Assembly: GCA_031286585.1 (NCBI GenBank)
Contig: JAITUC010000023.1
Span: 1 to 64,000 of the forward strand
Length of the DNA: 64,000 nucleotides
Direction: 5' to 3'
Origin: Delftia acidovorans
GTDB taxonomy: Bacteria; Pseudomonadota; Gammaproteobacteria; Burkholderiales; Burkholderiaceae_C
Numbering within the stretch: the stretch's first letter is position 1; each line of letters starts with the position of its first letter. Of the stretch, positions 1 to 9,042 are shown one piece after another. Under the pieces are notes generated by a model. The model saw only the letters and a list, made by a program, of their open reading frames with translations. It did no database searches and had not been told where the DNA came from. Both the position numbers and the translations under genes were made by a program.

Positions 1-50
1 GGGGGATCAGGTGTTCTACCGTGTCGAGGAAAGCGGCAGGGAGGCTCATG
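1..50 (-). CDS. FAD-linked oxidase, probable D-lactate dehydrogenase (N-terminus only)
   Basis: Only the first 16 codons lie in the window, beginning MSLPAAFLDTVEHLIP. The ATG is preceded on the minus strand by GGAG about seven bases upstream, a good ribosome binding site. This opening and the position directly after lldD fit the FAD-binding D-lactate dehydrogenase-like oxidase that follows lldD in many proteobacteria. The family call rests on a short N-terminus plus context, so it is an inference; the rest of the protein is needed to confirm it. Confidence 0.55.
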
Positions 51-174
51 GCGGCTCCAGTCATCATCGGTGAGCGTGGGCCGCTGGACGGCCCATCGGT
101 GTTTTTTCTAGAGCACACCAGGGTGCGCTTTTTCTGCCGGGCGTCTTGCCAGGATATTCCCAGGCATTTGCTTT

Positions 175-252
175 CGTAGGGCGTATAACGCGTCAGCGTT
201 ATACGCCGCGCAGGCGATGGCGGATAACCCGTTTCGGGCTATCCGCCCTGCG
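175..252. repeat. Double-hairpin palindromic element
   Basis: Two stem-loops sit side by side: GGCGTATAACG (180-190) with CGTTATACGCC (197-207), a perfect 11-bp stem, then GGCGGATA-CCCG with CGGG-TATCCGCC (219-248). The pair is framed by an outer imperfect inverted repeat, CGTAGGGCGTAT (175-186) against ATCCGCCCTGCG (241-252). It lies between the lldD stop and the next gene of the operon. The layout resembles dispersed extragenic palindromes, and it may also shape or end the lld transcript. Repeat status elsewhere in the genome cannot be seen here. Confidence 0.7.
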
Positions 253-258
253 AGGGGC

Positions 259-1404
259 TCAGGCGCCCAGTTCGCGGACGAGCGAGTCACGGGTGATCTC
301 GCCGATGCTCTTGGCGCCGGTGAGCACCATGGCCACGCGCATTTCCTTCTCGAACAGGTCCAGCAGGTTCTTCACACCGGCTTCGCCGTGGGACGCCAGG
401 GCGGAGAGGAAGGCACGGCCGATGAGCACGGTGTCGGCGCCCAGGGCAATCATGCGTACCACATCGAGGCCGTTGCGGATGCCGGAGTCGGCAAGAATCT
501 TCAGGTCGCCCTTCACCGCGTCAGCGATGGCCGGCAGGGCGCGGGCGCTGGAGAGCACGCCGTCGAGCTGGCGGCCGCCATGGTTGGAGACGACGATGCC
601 GTCGGCGCCGAATTTCACCGCGTCCTTGGCATCTTCCGGGTCGAGGATGCCCTTGATGATCATCGGGCCGTCCCAGAACTCGCGGATCCACTCCAGGTCC
701 TTCCAGGAGATCGACGGGTCGAAGTTGGCGCCCAGCCAGCCGATGTAGTCGGCCAGGCCCGTGGGGCTGCCCCGGTAGGCCGAGATGTTGCCCAGGTCGT
801 GCGGGCGGCCCAGCAGGCCCACGTCCCAGGACCAGGCCGGGTGCGTGACCGACTGCCAGTAGCGGCGCAGGGCCGCGTTGGGGCCGCTCATGCCCGAATG
901 CGCATCGCGGTAGCGCGCGCCGGGCACGGGCATGTCCACGGTGAAGACCAGGGTGGAGCAGCCGGCCGCCTGGGCGCGCTCCAGCGCGTTCTGCATGAAG
1001 CCCCGGTCCTTGAGCACATAGAGCTGGAACCACATGGGGCGCTTGATCTTCGGAGCCACCTCTTCGATGGGGCAGACCGAGACCGTGGACATGGTGAACG
1101 GAATGCCATGGGCGTCGGCCGCGCGCGCGGCCTGCACCTCGCCGCGGCGGCGGTACATGCCCGTCAGGCCCACGGGCGACAGCGCCACGGGGATGGACAG
1201 CTTCTCGCCGAACAGCTCGATGCTGGTGTCCAGCCGGCTCATGTCCTTGAGCACGCGCTGGCGCAGCGCCACGGCGGCCAGGTCTTCCACATTGCGGCGC
1301 AGCGTCTGCTCGGCATAGGCGCCGCCGTCGATGTAGTGGAACAGGAAGGGCGGCAGGCGCTTTTGCGCCGCTGCGCGGTAGTCGGAGGTGGAGGAGATGA
1401 TCAT
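259..1404 (-). CDS. lldD: L-lactate dehydrogenase (FMN-dependent, quinone-linked)
   Basis: This 381-residue protein oxidises L-lactate to pyruvate at the inner membrane and passes electrons to the quinone pool. It aligns from its first residues ([13 protein letters not shown]) along the whole E. coli LldD pattern without visible gaps, including the FMN/substrate segment [11 protein letters not shown], the catalytic-histidine motif [10 protein letters not shown] near residue 275, and LADSGIRNG. It lacks the short C-terminal tail of the E. coli protein (396 residues). An in-frame upstream extension to 1461 exists, but the ATG at 1404 matches the family start. It is the third gene of the lldPRD operon, 177 bp after lldR. 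Confidence 0.97.
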   Translation of the reverse strand: MIISSTSDYRAAAQKRLPPFLFHYIDGGAYAEQTLRRNVEDLAAVALRQRVLKDMSRLDTSIELFGEKLSIPVALSPVGLTGMYRRRGEVQAARAADAHGIPFTMSTVSVCPIEEVAPKIKRPMWFQLYVLKDRGFMQNALERAQAAGCSTLVFTVDMPVPGARYRDAHSGMSGPNAALRRYWQSVTHPAWSWDVGLLGRPHDLGNISAYRGSPTGLADYIGWLGANFDPSISWKDLEWIREFWDGPMIIKGILDPEDAKDAVKFGADGIVVSNHGGRQLDGVLSSARALPAIADAVKGDLKILADSGIRNGLDVVRMIALGADTVLIGRAFLSALASHGEAGVKNLLDLFEKEMRVAMVLTGAKSIGEITRDSLVRELGA

Positions 1405-1486
1405 GATGGGTGTCTCATGTCTTTCAAAGAAGTGAACATGGCGCGAAGCAGGCACAAGCACGCATGAGAAGGGCGTGCCTTAACTC

Positions 1487-1581
1487 AGGGACACCGAGCA
1501 AGGGCCGCCCCGCAGCAAGGGTGTCGTCCCCCTCCCGCGTAGCGAGAGAGGGGGAAGGCGCGCAGCGACTCAGGGGGTGCT
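1487..1581. repeat. GC-rich intergenic palindromic repeat
   Basis: The lldR-lldD gap is filled by a GC-rich block containing CCCCCTC (1528-1534) facing GAGGGGG (1548-1554), with further short complementary stretches on both sides. From memory, blocks of this style recur between genes in Comamonadaceae genomes, often near gene ends; that cannot be verified here. No T-tract follows the stem in the minus direction, so it is unlikely to be a strong terminator inside the operon. Confidence 0.5.
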
Positions 1582-2343
1582 TCATTTCAGCGGCAAGCGC
1601 ATCGATCGCTCGCGCCGCGCGCGGTCCTCGTCCAGGCGCTGGATGGTGGTGCGCACATGCTCCAGGTGCTCGCCGATGCATTCGCGGGCGCGCTGTGGGT
1701 CGCCGTCCAGGATGGCCTGCATCAGGCTCTGGTGCTGCACGGTCAGCTCCTGCAGGGTCTGGGGGGCGCTGAGGCGGAACATGTCGTGGCGGTTGCGCTC
1801 CACCGTGGACAGCACCACGGTGAACAGGCTGTGCATGACCTGCACCAGCACCAGGTTGTGCGAGGCCTCGGCAATGGCCAGGTGGAACTGCGCATCGGCG
1901 CGCGCCGCCAGCTCGGCGTGACCGCTTTGCTGGTGCTGGATCATCACGTCGAAGCAGCGCTGTATATGGTCCTTGTCCTGGGGCGTGGCACGCTGGGCGG
2001 CCAGCCAGGCCGTGCTGGTCTCCAGCGCATGGCGGGTTTCCAGCACGTCGTAGCGGTAGTGGGAATCGGACTCCATGAGCCCGGCCAGGGGCCGCATGGC
2101 GTCCTTCAGCCAGTCCGCAGGCTCGGCAGCCGGCGCCGGCTCCTGCAGGTAGGTGCCATCGCCGCGCCGCGCCGCCAGCACGCCCTGGCTGGTCAGCTTC
2201 TGTATGGCCTCGCGCACCGAGGTGCGCGAGACACCCAGCTCGGCCGCCAGTTGCCGCTCGGCGGGCAGCCGCTGTCCGGGCTGCACTCCGCTGGCCTGCA
2301 CCAGGGCCAGCAATTTCTCGACGACTTGATCGGCAACGCGCAT
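1582..2343 (-). CDS. lldR: FadR/GntR-family lactate-responsive regulator
   Basis: The 253-residue protein has an N-terminal GntR winged helix (about residues 5-70, with LAAELGVSRTSVREAIQKL as the recognition segment) and a C-terminal FCD ligand domain (about 90-225) that binds the effector in LldR-type proteins. It should repress the lld operon until lactate is present. The start at MRVADQVV is chosen because it opens directly at the DNA-binding domain; the longer open frame upstream is antisense-style noise within lldP. It lies 20 bp after lldP, and two operator-like sites are found upstream of lldP. Confidence 0.95.
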   Translation of the reverse strand: MRVADQVVEKLLALVQASGVQPGQRLPAERQLAAELGVSRTSVREAIQKLTSQGVLAARRGDGTYLQEPAPAAEPADWLKDAMRPLAGLMESDSHYRYDVLETRHALETSTAWLAAQRATPQDKDHIQRCFDVMIQHQQSGHAELAARADAQFHLAIAEASHNLVLVQVMHSLFTVVLSTVERNRHDMFRLSAPQTLQELTVQHQSLMQAILDGDPQRARECIGEHLEHVRTTIQRLDEDRARRERSMRLPLK

Positions 2344-2363
2344 GGGGGAACTCTCGGGTGTTT

Positions 2364-4058
2364 TCAATGACCCGGGATCATCCACGTAAACACATAGGCT
2401 TGCAGCGTGGTGATCACCCCGATGATCACGGCGAAGATCAGGCTGTGCTTCACCGTGAAGCGGAACAGGTCCGACTCGCGGCCTGCCAGGCCCACGGCCG
2501 CGCAGGCAATGGCGATGGACTGGGGCGAGATCATCTTGCCCGTCACGCCGCCCGTGGTGTTTGCCGCCACGGTCAGCACCTGGGGCAGGCCCAGCTGCTG
2601 CGCCGTGGTGGCCTGCAGCGCGGCGAACAGCGCGTTGGCCGAGGTGTCCGAGCCCGTCAGGAACACGCCGATCCAGCCCAGGAAGGGCGAGAAGAACGTG
2701 AAGGCCTGGCCCGTGTGCGCCAGTGCCAGGGCCAGCGTGGCCGACAGGCCGGAGTAGTTGGCCACGAAGGCGAAGGCCAGCACCATGCCGATGGAGTAGA
2801 TCGGCACGGCGAGCTCCTTGAAGGTCTCGCCCAGCGTGGCCACGGCCTTGGCGGGGGACAGGCGCGTGAAGGTGATGGTGATCAGCGCCGCGATCAGGAT
2901 GGCCGTGCCGGTGGCCAGCAGCCAGTTGAAGGTGTAGACCGCGCCGTAAGGCGCAGCGGCGGCCACGACGGGCGGCGTCTTCTCCACCAGGTTGTGCAGG
3001 AAGGGCACGGGGATGTTGACGACGGTGGAGGCCAGCGGGCCGCCTGCCGCGAACAGCGCCTTGAAGGGCTTGATGCTCCAGACCGTCACCATGGCCGTGA
3101 GGATGATGAAGGGCGACCAGGCCTTGATGACGGCGCCGGCCGTCAGCGGTGCACCGGAGTTGACGGCTGGAGCCTTGACCGCCTTTGCGGTTGCAGCGGG
3201 CTTGCCGCCCTCGCCTTCCGTGTCGAAGCGGAAGATGCGCTTGGGCTGCCAGACCTTGAGGAACAGGGTCAGCGCCACCAGGGAAACGATGGCCGAGGTG
3301 ATGTCCGGCAGCTCGGGGCCGATGAAGTTGGCCGTGAGGAACTGCACCACGGCGAAGGAGCCGCCGCCCACCAGCACGGCAGGCCAGGTTTCCTTGACGC
3401 CGCGCCAGCCGTCCATGATGGCCATCAGCCAGAACAGCACGAGCACGGTCATGAAGGGCAGTTGGCGGCCGGCCATCTGGCCGATGGCGAATGCATCCAC
3501 GCCCGAGACCTGCCCCGCCACGATGATGGGAATGCCCATGGCGCCAAAGGCCACGGGCGCCGTGTTGGCGATCAGGCACAGGCCGGCAGCGTACAGCGGC
3601 TTGAAGCCCAGGCCCACCAGCAGCGCCGCCGTGATGGCCACGGGCGCGCCGAAGCCGGCCGCGCCCTCCAGGAAGGCGCCGAAGCAAAAGCCCACCAGGA
3701 TGAGCTGCAGCCGCTGGTCGGGCGTGACCGACAGGATGGACGAGCGGATCACGTCGAACTGCCCGGTCTTGACCGAAATCTTGTAGAGGAACACGGCCGC
3801 CACGATGATCCAGGCAATGGGCCACAGGCCGTAGAAGAAGCCGTACACGGCCGAGGCCAGCGCCGCGCTCACGGGCATCTTGTAGAACAGCAGCGCCACG
3901 CCCAGCGCCAGCGCCACGGTGACGGTGCCGGCCTGGTAGCCCTTGAGGCGGAACCTGGTCAGCGCCAGGAAGAAAAAGATGATGGGAATCAGCGCGATCA
4001 GCGCCGAGATCCAGATGTTCCCGGCGGGATCGTAGTTCTGCTGCCAGAGGGTTTGCAT
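2364..4058 (-). CDS. lldP: L-lactate permease
   Basis: This 564-residue, very hydrophobic protein has the LldP family opening ([14 protein letters not shown]) and at least a dozen predicted membrane segments. It is the proton-coupled importer that supplies L-lactate to LldD. Length is close to E. coli LldP (551). The start at MQTLW is chosen over an upstream in-frame extension to 4208 because the extension is polar, lies in the operator region and is not part of the family. It is the first gene of the operon and is followed at 20 bp by lldR. Confidence 0.96.
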   Translation of the reverse strand: MQTLWQQNYDPAGNIWISALIALIPIIFFFLALTRFRLKGYQAGTVTVALALGVALLFYKMPVSAALASAVYGFFYGLWPIAWIIVAAVFLYKISVKTGQFDVIRSSILSVTPDQRLQLILVGFCFGAFLEGAAGFGAPVAITAALLVGLGFKPLYAAGLCLIANTAPVAFGAMGIPIIVAGQVSGVDAFAIGQMAGRQLPFMTVLVLFWLMAIMDGWRGVKETWPAVLVGGGSFAVVQFLTANFIGPELPDITSAIVSLVALTLFLKVWQPKRIFRFDTEGEGGKPAATAKAVKAPAVNSGAPLTAGAVIKAWSPFIILTAMVTVWSIKPFKALFAAGGPLASTVVNIPVPFLHNLVEKTPPVVAAAAPYGAVYTFNWLLATGTAILIAALITITFTRLSPAKAVATLGETFKELAVPIYSIGMVLAFAFVANYSGLSATLALALAHTGQAFTFFSPFLGWIGVFLTGSDTSANALFAALQATTAQQLGLPQVLTVAANTTGGVTGKMISPQSIAIACAAVGLAGRESDLFRFTVKHSLIFAVIIGVITTLQAYVFTWMIPGH

Positions 4059-4114
4059 GGCCGTGTCTCTAGGTGATTGGGTGTATTGCCCGCGCGGCCG
4101 GCTTTTTATCGATA

Positions 4115-4131
4115 AATTGGTCCAACCAATT
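4115..4131. promoter_or_regulatory. lldR box: LldR operator, promoter-proximal
   Basis: AATTGGTCCAACCAATT is a perfect 17-bp palindrome 57 bp upstream of the lldP start. It matches the E. coli LldR operator pattern AATTGGCCCTACCAATT as I recall it, differing only in the central bases. A second copy lies 127 bp further upstream centre to centre, the arrangement known for repression by looping at E. coli lld. Confidence 0.85.
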
Positions 4132-4241
4132 AAGACCAAATTCAGACCATTGCGCGAAGTTGTGCGATTCTCAGGGCTTTCAAGCCGGCAGATGAACAGG
4201 GTAAACACCTAAAACGGCGCAGATACTGCACCCATCATGTT

Positions 4242-4258
4242 TATTGGTCATACCAATT
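4242..4258. promoter_or_regulatory. lldR box: LldR operator, distal
   Basis: TATTGGTCATACCAATT matches the proximal site at all conserved half-site positions (ATTGGT and ACCAAT) with one edge mismatch. Together the sites bracket the probable lldP promoter, which itself has no clear -35/-10 pair by eye. Confidence 0.8.
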
Positions 4259-4552
4259 AACGGACTCATTCTGGCGCGGCGCGCAGCAAGGCGCGCCGCC
4301 AGGGCAGGCCTGGGCAGTACGGAAAGCGGATGGGAACCTGAAGAAAAGGAGCGGTGAGCGAGCGCGGTCGATCAGCGCCGCGCGGGCTCGGCGCTCATGG
4401 GGGGCGGCTGCCGGGCATAGGCTTCGAAGGCCAACCCGATCGCCGAGATGCGGGCGCTGGCGGCCTGAGGCGGCCCTGCGTCCGGCGCCGGCAGGCCGGC
4501 CCCGGTTGGCCGCCCCCCCATATCTGACGCTCCCCAACGGAAAAGCCCGCTC
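4259..4552. other. Intergenic region, no supported gene
   Basis: Between the distal lactate operator and the next leader I find no gene with convincing homology. A 50-codon minus-strand frame (about 4372-4523) ending in EAYARQPPPMSAEPARR is readable but isolated, with no ribosome binding site that stands out. It could be a decayed gene tail. Confidence 0.5.
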
Positions 4553-4674
4553 CCTACAATGCAGCCTCAGCGGTCGGTGTACCGCCCTTGTACCTTCGGC
4601 GCCCGGTCATCCCGGGCGCTTTATTAAACCGCCGTGTATCCGGACGGCGGTGGCTGATTGAACGGAGCCCACCC
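4553..4674 (+). promoter_or_regulatory. Structured 5' leader with terminator-like hairpin
   Basis: A TACAAT element (4553-4558) is a possible -10 box, without a good -35. Downstream come a small hairpin CGGTGTACCG, then GCGCCCGG/CCGGGCGC (4599-4606 with 4612-4619) followed by TTTATT, which looks like an intrinsic terminator, then a second perfect stem ACCGCCGT/ACGGCGGT (4628-4635 with 4644-4651) ending just before the CGGAG ribosome binding site. A terminator-like stem inside a leader of about 110 nt suggests attenuation. ACCGCC at 4581-4586 could pair alternatively with GGCGGT at 4646-4651. I cannot assign it to a known riboswitch class. Confidence 0.45.
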
Positions 4675-5559
4675 ATGAACCACATCACTGCGCGCCGCTC
4701 GGCGCTGCGCCAGGCGGCTGCCTGCGTGCTGGCCGCCTCCACCCTGTCCAGCCTGCCCGCGCTGGCCGCCGAACCCGCCGTGCTGCGCGTCTCGGCCATC
4801 CCGGATGAAGCGCCCACCGAGCTGCAGCGCAAGTTCGAGCCGCTGGGCAAGTACCTCTCGGCCCAGACCGGCATGAAGGTGGTGTTCACGCCCGTGACCG
4901 ACTACGCCGCCGTGGTCGAGTCGCTGGCCACGCGCAAGCTGGACCTGGCCTGGCTGGGCGGCTTCACCTTCGTGCAGGCCAAGATCCGCACCAACGGCAC
5001 GGCCATCCCCATCGTGCAGCGCGAGGAAGACGCCAAGTTCACCTCCAAGTTCATCACGGCCAACCCGGCCATCAAGACCCTGGCCGACCTCAAGGGCAAG
5101 AGCTTCGCCTTTGGCGCGCCCTCGTCCACCTCGGGCAGCCTGATGCCGCGCTTTTTCCTGCAGCAGGACGGCATCAACCCCGAGAAGGACTTCAAGACCG
5201 TGGCCTTCTCGGGCGCGCATGACGCCACCGTGGCCTTCGTGGCCGCAGGCAAGGCCGAGGCCGGCGTGCTCAACGCATCGGTCTGGGACAAGCTGGTGGA
5301 GAGCAAGAAGGTCGATACCAGCAAGGTGCGCGTGTTCGCCACCACGCCGCCCTACTTCGACTACAACTGGACCGTGCGCGGCGACCTGGACCCGGCCCTG
5401 GTCAAGAAGCTGACCGACGCCTTCCTGGCGCTGGACCCGGCCAAGCCCGAGCACAAGGCCATCCTGGAGCTGCAGCGCGCCGCGCGCTTCGTGCCCACAC
5501 AGGCCTCGAACTACGAAGGCATCGAGGCTGCCGCCAAGTCGGCCGGCCTGCTCAAGTAA
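4675..5559 (+). CDS. PhnD-family ABC transporter binding protein, putative selenate type
   Basis: This 294-residue exported protein carries a signal peptide (cleavage near ALAA-EP, residue 32) followed by a PhnD-like periplasmic binding fold. The segments [47 protein letters not shown] and [16 protein letters not shown] are those of the subfamily annotated as putative selenate ABC transporter binding protein; phosphite or phosphonate binding is the alternative. CGGAG lies seven bases before the ATG. It starts a three-gene importer operon. The substrate is inferred from subfamily only and has not been shown by anything in the sequence. Confidence 0.85.
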   Translation: MNHITARRSALRQAAACVLAASTLSSLPALAAEPAVLRVSAIPDEAPTELQRKFEPLGKYLSAQTGMKVVFTPVTDYAAVVESLATRKLDLAWLGGFTFVQAKIRTNGTAIPIVQREEDAKFTSKFITANPAIKTLADLKGKSFAFGAPSSTSGSLMPRFFLQQDGINPEKDFKTVAFSGAHDATVAFVAAGKAEAGVLNASVWDKLVESKKVDTSKVRVFATTPPYFDYNWTVRGDLDPALVKKLTDAFLALDPAKPEHKAILELQRAARFVPTQASNYEGIEAAAKSAGLLK

Positions 5560-5578
5560 GCCCGGGCAGGCGCAATCC

Positions 5579-6400
5579 ATGAGCTTTGAACTGCAAGGCG
5601 TGGGCCTGACCCACGCCGGCGACGGCATTGCGCTGCGCGGCGTGACGCTGGCCGCGCGCCAGGGCGAGGCGATTGCGCTGATCGGCCCCTCGGGCGCGGG
5701 CAAGACCACGCTGCTGTCCATCATCGGCACGGCGCTGGCGCCCAGCCAGGGCCGGCGCAGCGTGCTGGGCGACGAGGTGCCTGCGTCCGGCGCGGGGGCG
5801 CCCCGGCTGCTGCGCGCGCGCATCGGCACGGTGCACCAGGCGCCGCCCATACCGCCGCGCCAGCGCGTGGTCACGGCCGTGCTGGCCGGGCGCCTGGGCC
5901 GGTGGCCGGCCTGGAAGGCGCTGGCCTCGCTGCTCTACCCGCAGGACACCGCTGGCGCGCGCGAGGCCCTGGCCCGCGTGCAGCTGGCGGACAAGCTGTT
6001 CGCGCGCTGCGACCAGCTCTCTGGCGGGCAACTGCAGCGCGTGGGCATTGCCCGCGTGCTCTACCAGCAGGCCGAGCTCATCCTGGCCGACGAGCCCGTG
6101 GCCGCGCTGGACCCGGCCCTGGCCCTGTCCACCGTGCAGTTGCTGGTGAGCGAAGCCGCCGCGCGCGGCGCCACGCTGGTGGCCAGCCTGCATGCCGTGG
6201 ACCTGGCGCTGGCCTGCTTTGCGCGCATCGTGGGCATCCGCGATGGCGCCATCGCCTTCGACCTGCCGGCGGCTGAAGTCACGCAGGAACACCTGCGTGC
6301 GCTGTATGGGTCCGAGCATCCTGGCGATGATCCCTCCCGCCCTGCGTGGACACCCGCGCCCGCCTTTGCCGCACCGCTGTCCGCATCCGCATGCCGTTGA
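5579..6400 (+). CDS. ABC transporter ATP-binding protein (phosphonate/selenate type)
   Basis: A 273-residue ATPase with Walker [12 protein letters not shown] (about residue 38), signature [15 protein letters not shown] (about 142) and Walker [14 protein letters not shown], of the PhnC type. It powers import by the neighbouring permease. It begins 20 bp after the binding-protein gene and its end overlaps the next start, so the three are one transcription unit. A proline- and alanine-rich tail of about 25 residues follows the conserved ATPase fold. Confidence 0.9.
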   Translation: MSFELQGVGLTHAGDGIALRGVTLAARQGEAIALIGPSGAGKTTLLSIIGTALAPSQGRRSVLGDEVPASGAGAPRLLRARIGTVHQAPPIPPRQRVVTAVLAGRLGRWPAWKALASLLYPQDTAGAREALARVQLADKLFARCDQLSGGQLQRVGIARVLYQQAELILADEPVAALDPALALSTVQLLVSEAAARGATLVASLHAVDLALACFARIVGIRDGAIAFDLPAAEVTQEHLRALYGSEHPGDDPSRPAWTPAPAFAAPLSASACR

Positions 6401-7974
6401 GTTCCGATCTGCGCGACGCAGGCAACCCTCGCGACCTGCGCGACCCCGCCGCGCCTCGCCGCCTCGGCGCCCTGGTGCTGGCCGCCGTCGTGCTATGGCC
6501 GCTGTTCCAGGGCGCGGGCTTCAGCCTGGGCGCGCTGTTCGATCCCGGCAACCTGCAGGTCATAGGCCGCTTTCTGGCCACCTTTCTGCCGCCCGAGACC
6601 GGGCGCGACTTCCTCGGCTACCTGGGCCGCGCCACGCTGGAGACGCTGGCCATTGCCACGGCCGGCATGGCCCTGGCCTTTGTGCTGGCCGTGCCGCTGG
6701 CCTACCTGGTCACGGGCGCAGCGCGCGAGCGGCGGGCGCTCAACCCCGTCACGCGCGGCCTGCTCACCATCCTGCGCGGCGTGCCCGAGCTGGTCTGGGC
6801 CCTGGTCTTCGTGCGCGTCTTCGGCCTGGGGCCGGCGGCCGGCGTGCTGGCCCTGGGACTGACGTATGGCGGCATGCTGGCCAAGGTCTATGCGGAAATC
6901 CTGGAATCGGCCGACCCCGCGCCCGCACGCGCCCTGGCGCAGGCCGGCGCGCGCCGGCCGCTGGCCATGCTCTATGGCCTGCTGCCCCAGGCCGCACGCG
7001 AACTGACCTCGTACACCGTCTACCGCTGGGAGTGCGCCATACGCGCCTCGGTGGTCATGGGCTTCGTGGGCGCGGGCGGCCTGGGGCAGCTCATGGACCA
7101 GGCCATGAAGATGCTCAACGGCGGCGAGGCCTCCACCATCTTGCTGACCTTCATGCTGCTGGTCTGGGGCGCCGACCTGCTCTCGCGCGGCCTGCGCCGC
7201 GCGCTGGACACGCCGCCCGCCGCGCGCGCCAGCGCCTGGGGCTGGCGCAGCGCCCTGGCCTGCGCCGCACTGGCGCTGGGCGTGGCCGCCAGCTTTGCCA
7301 TGCTGGAGATGGACCTGCCCTCGCTGTTCACGGGCGCGGCGGGCCGATCCATGCTGGAATTCGTCATCAGCTTCTTCCCGCCCGACACCAGCGCCGAATG
7401 GCTGCGCAAGGTGGCCGTGGGCGTGTGGGAGACGCTGGCCATCTCCGTGGTCGGCACCTTGCTGGCGGCCGTGCTGGGCCTGCTGCTGGCGCTGCCGCGC
7501 TGGCGCGCCCCCTGGAGCCTGGTGCTCAACGTGCTGCGCTCCGTGCCCGAGCTGGTCTGGGCCACCATCACCGCCCTGGCCGTGGGCCTGGGCCCGTTCG
7601 CAGGCGCGCTGGCGCTGGCGCTGCACACGGCCGGCGTGCTGGGCCGCCTGTATGCCGAGGCCCTGCAGAACCAGCCCGCCGCCCCCACCCAGGCGCTGCG
7701 CCTGTCCGGCAGCAGCCGTGCCATGGCCTTCCTCTACGCAACGCTGCCCGGCGCCGCGCCGCAGCTGCTGGCCTATACGCTGTACCGCTGGGAGATGAAC
7801 ATCCGCATGGCCGCCATCCTGGGCTTCGTGGGCGCGGGCGGGCTGGGGCAGCTGCTGTACTTCGAGCTGTCGCTGTTCCACTACGCCCAGGCCAGCACCG
7901 TCATCATCGCCATGCTGGCGCTGTCCGTGGCCGTGGACTGGGCCAGCGCGGCGCTGCGCAGGCGCATGGGCTAG
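6391..7974 (+). CDS. Tandem-fused PhnE-type ABC permease
   Basis: The 527-residue membrane protein contains two copies of a PhnE-like permease domain (about residues 75-290 and 340-525). Each half repeats the same landmarks: LRxVPELVWA, an EAA-type loop, then YRWE followed by [13 protein letters not shown] in the first and [13 protein letters not shown] in the second. One chain therefore supplies both membrane halves of the importer. The ATG at 6391 overlaps the ATPase stop by ten bases; an in-frame start further upstream at 6346 lies inside the ATPase gene. Stop codons of this gene and the convergent regulator overlap at 7971-7974. Confidence 0.88.
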   Translation: MPLSSDLRDAGNPRDLRDPAAPRRLGALVLAAVVLWPLFQGAGFSLGALFDPGNLQVIGRFLATFLPPETGRDFLGYLGRATLETLAIATAGMALAFVLAVPLAYLVTGAARERRALNPVTRGLLTILRGVPELVWALVFVRVFGLGPAAGVLALGLTYGGMLAKVYAEILESADPAPARALAQAGARRPLAMLYGLLPQAARELTSYTVYRWECAIRASVVMGFVGAGGLGQLMDQAMKMLNGGEASTILLTFMLLVWGADLLSRGLRRALDTPPAARASAWGWRSALACAALALGVAASFAMLEMDLPSLFTGAAGRSMLEFVISFFPPDTSAEWLRKVAVGVWETLAISVVGTLLAAVLGLLLALPRWRAPWSLVLNVLRSVPELVWATITALAVGLGPFAGALALALHTAGVLGRLYAEALQNQPAAPTQALRLSGSSRAMAFLYATLPGAAPQLLAYTLYRWEMNIRMAAILGFVGAGGLGQLLYFELSLFHYAQASTVIIAMLALSVAVDWASAALRRRMG

Positions 7975-8912
7975 GCGGCGGAGCCCGCGCCGCCTTCCAC
8001 CTCGACCAGGTAGTCGATCAGCGCCCGCAGCTTCAGCGGCACATGGCGCGTGGGCGCATAGACCGCATGCACCACGCGCGGCGCGTACTTGCCGCACAGT
8101 ACCCAGCCCGGCAGCACGGGTGCCAGCTGCCCGGCCTGCAGCGCCGCCTGCGCGGCAAAGTCGGCCACCACGCCAATGCCCGGCCCCTGCCGCAGCGCGT
8201 GGATGATGCCGAGGCTGCTGGCAATGGTGATGGGCGTATCCACCAGCAGCCGCGTGGCGGGCGCGGCCGCAGGGTGGAGCGGGCGCAATTCCACCTCGTT
8301 CTGGAACTGCCCGTAGCCCAGGCTGATGAAGGGATGCGCCAGCAACTGCTCGGGCGTGCTGATGGCCTCGTGCCGTGCCAGGTAGCCGGGCGTGGCCACC
8401 AGCACATAGCGGATGGTCTTGAGCGGCCGCGCCACCAGCCCCGGCGCGATCTGGCCCGGCACGCTGATGCGCAGGCCCAGGTCCAGCCCCTCGGCCACCA
8501 GGTCCACCATGCGGTCCGTCATGTCCACCTGCACCTGCACCTCGGGCCAGCGCGCGCAAAAGCCCGGCAGCAGCGGCGACAGCCAGATATCGCCCAGCAC
8601 GGCCGGCGCGCTGATCTTCAGCAGCCCGCGCGGCTGCTGCCGCAGCTGGCCGGCCAGCGCCTGCACGGCCTGGGCATCCGCCACCAGCCGCAGGCAGGCC
8701 TGGTGGATCTCGGCCCCCGCCTCGGTCAGCGACAGCGAGCGCGTGGTGCGCTGCAGCAGCCGCAGCCCGAAATGCGCCTCCAGCCGCCCCACGCTGCGGC
8801 TCACGGCCGAGGTCGTCAGCCCCAGCTGCCGGGCCGCGCCCGCAAAGCTCTGGTGCTCCACCACGCGGGCGAAGACCAGCATTTCATCCAGGGGCATGGC
8901 GGTATCGGGCAA
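7971..8912 (-). CDS. LysR-family transcriptional regulator
   Basis: A 313-residue LysR protein: winged helix in residues 5-65 (LTTSAVSRSVGRLEAHFG) and a substrate-binding domain after about residue 95. I choose a TTG start at 8912 because GGAG sits seven bases before it; the alternative ATG at 8897 has no ribosome binding site but begins at the same domain. It is divergent to the EamA exporter and likely controls it, as is common for LysR-transporter pairs. The inducer is unknown. Confidence 0.9.
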   Translation of the reverse strand: MPDTAMPLDEMLVFARVVEHQSFAGAARQLGLTTSAVSRSVGRLEAHFGLRLLQRTTRSLSLTEAGAEIHQACLRLVADAQAVQALAGQLRQQPRGLLKISAPAVLGDIWLSPLLPGFCARWPEVQVQVDMTDRMVDLVAEGLDLGLRISVPGQIAPGLVARPLKTIRYVLVATPGYLARHEAISTPEQLLAHPFISLGYGQFQNEVELRPLHPAAAPATRLLVDTPITIASSLGIIHALRQGPGIGVVADFAAQAALQAGQLAPVLPGWVLCGKYAPRVVHAVYAPTRHVPLKLRALIDYLVEVEGGAGSAA

Positions 8913-9042
8913 GGCGCTACTCCGGTCTTTGTTGCATAGCAGGCAATATTAATTTGAATGACTGTTGGATTGTTGATTGATTGCAAGGTCCGCAAGATAC
9001 GGCCATGCGCTCCATACCGAAGCGCCCCCAGGAATCGACACC
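8913..9042. promoter_or_regulatory. Divergent LysR / EamA promoter region
   Basis: This 130-bp gap is visibly AT-richer than its surroundings (runs of TTAATTTGAATG and TTGTTGATTGATTG) and must hold both divergent promoters and any LysR operator. Several T-N11-A candidates are present, so I do not single one out. Confidence 0.5.

Noticed and set aside
217..1467. Plus-strand open frame opposite lldD
   Set aside because: Rich in Ala, Gly, His and Arg with no domain; it mirrors the lldD codon pattern.
4372..4523. Short minus-strand frame before the selenate-type operon
   Set aside because: About 50 codons, no family match and no ribosome binding site; possibly a gene remnant but not supportable.
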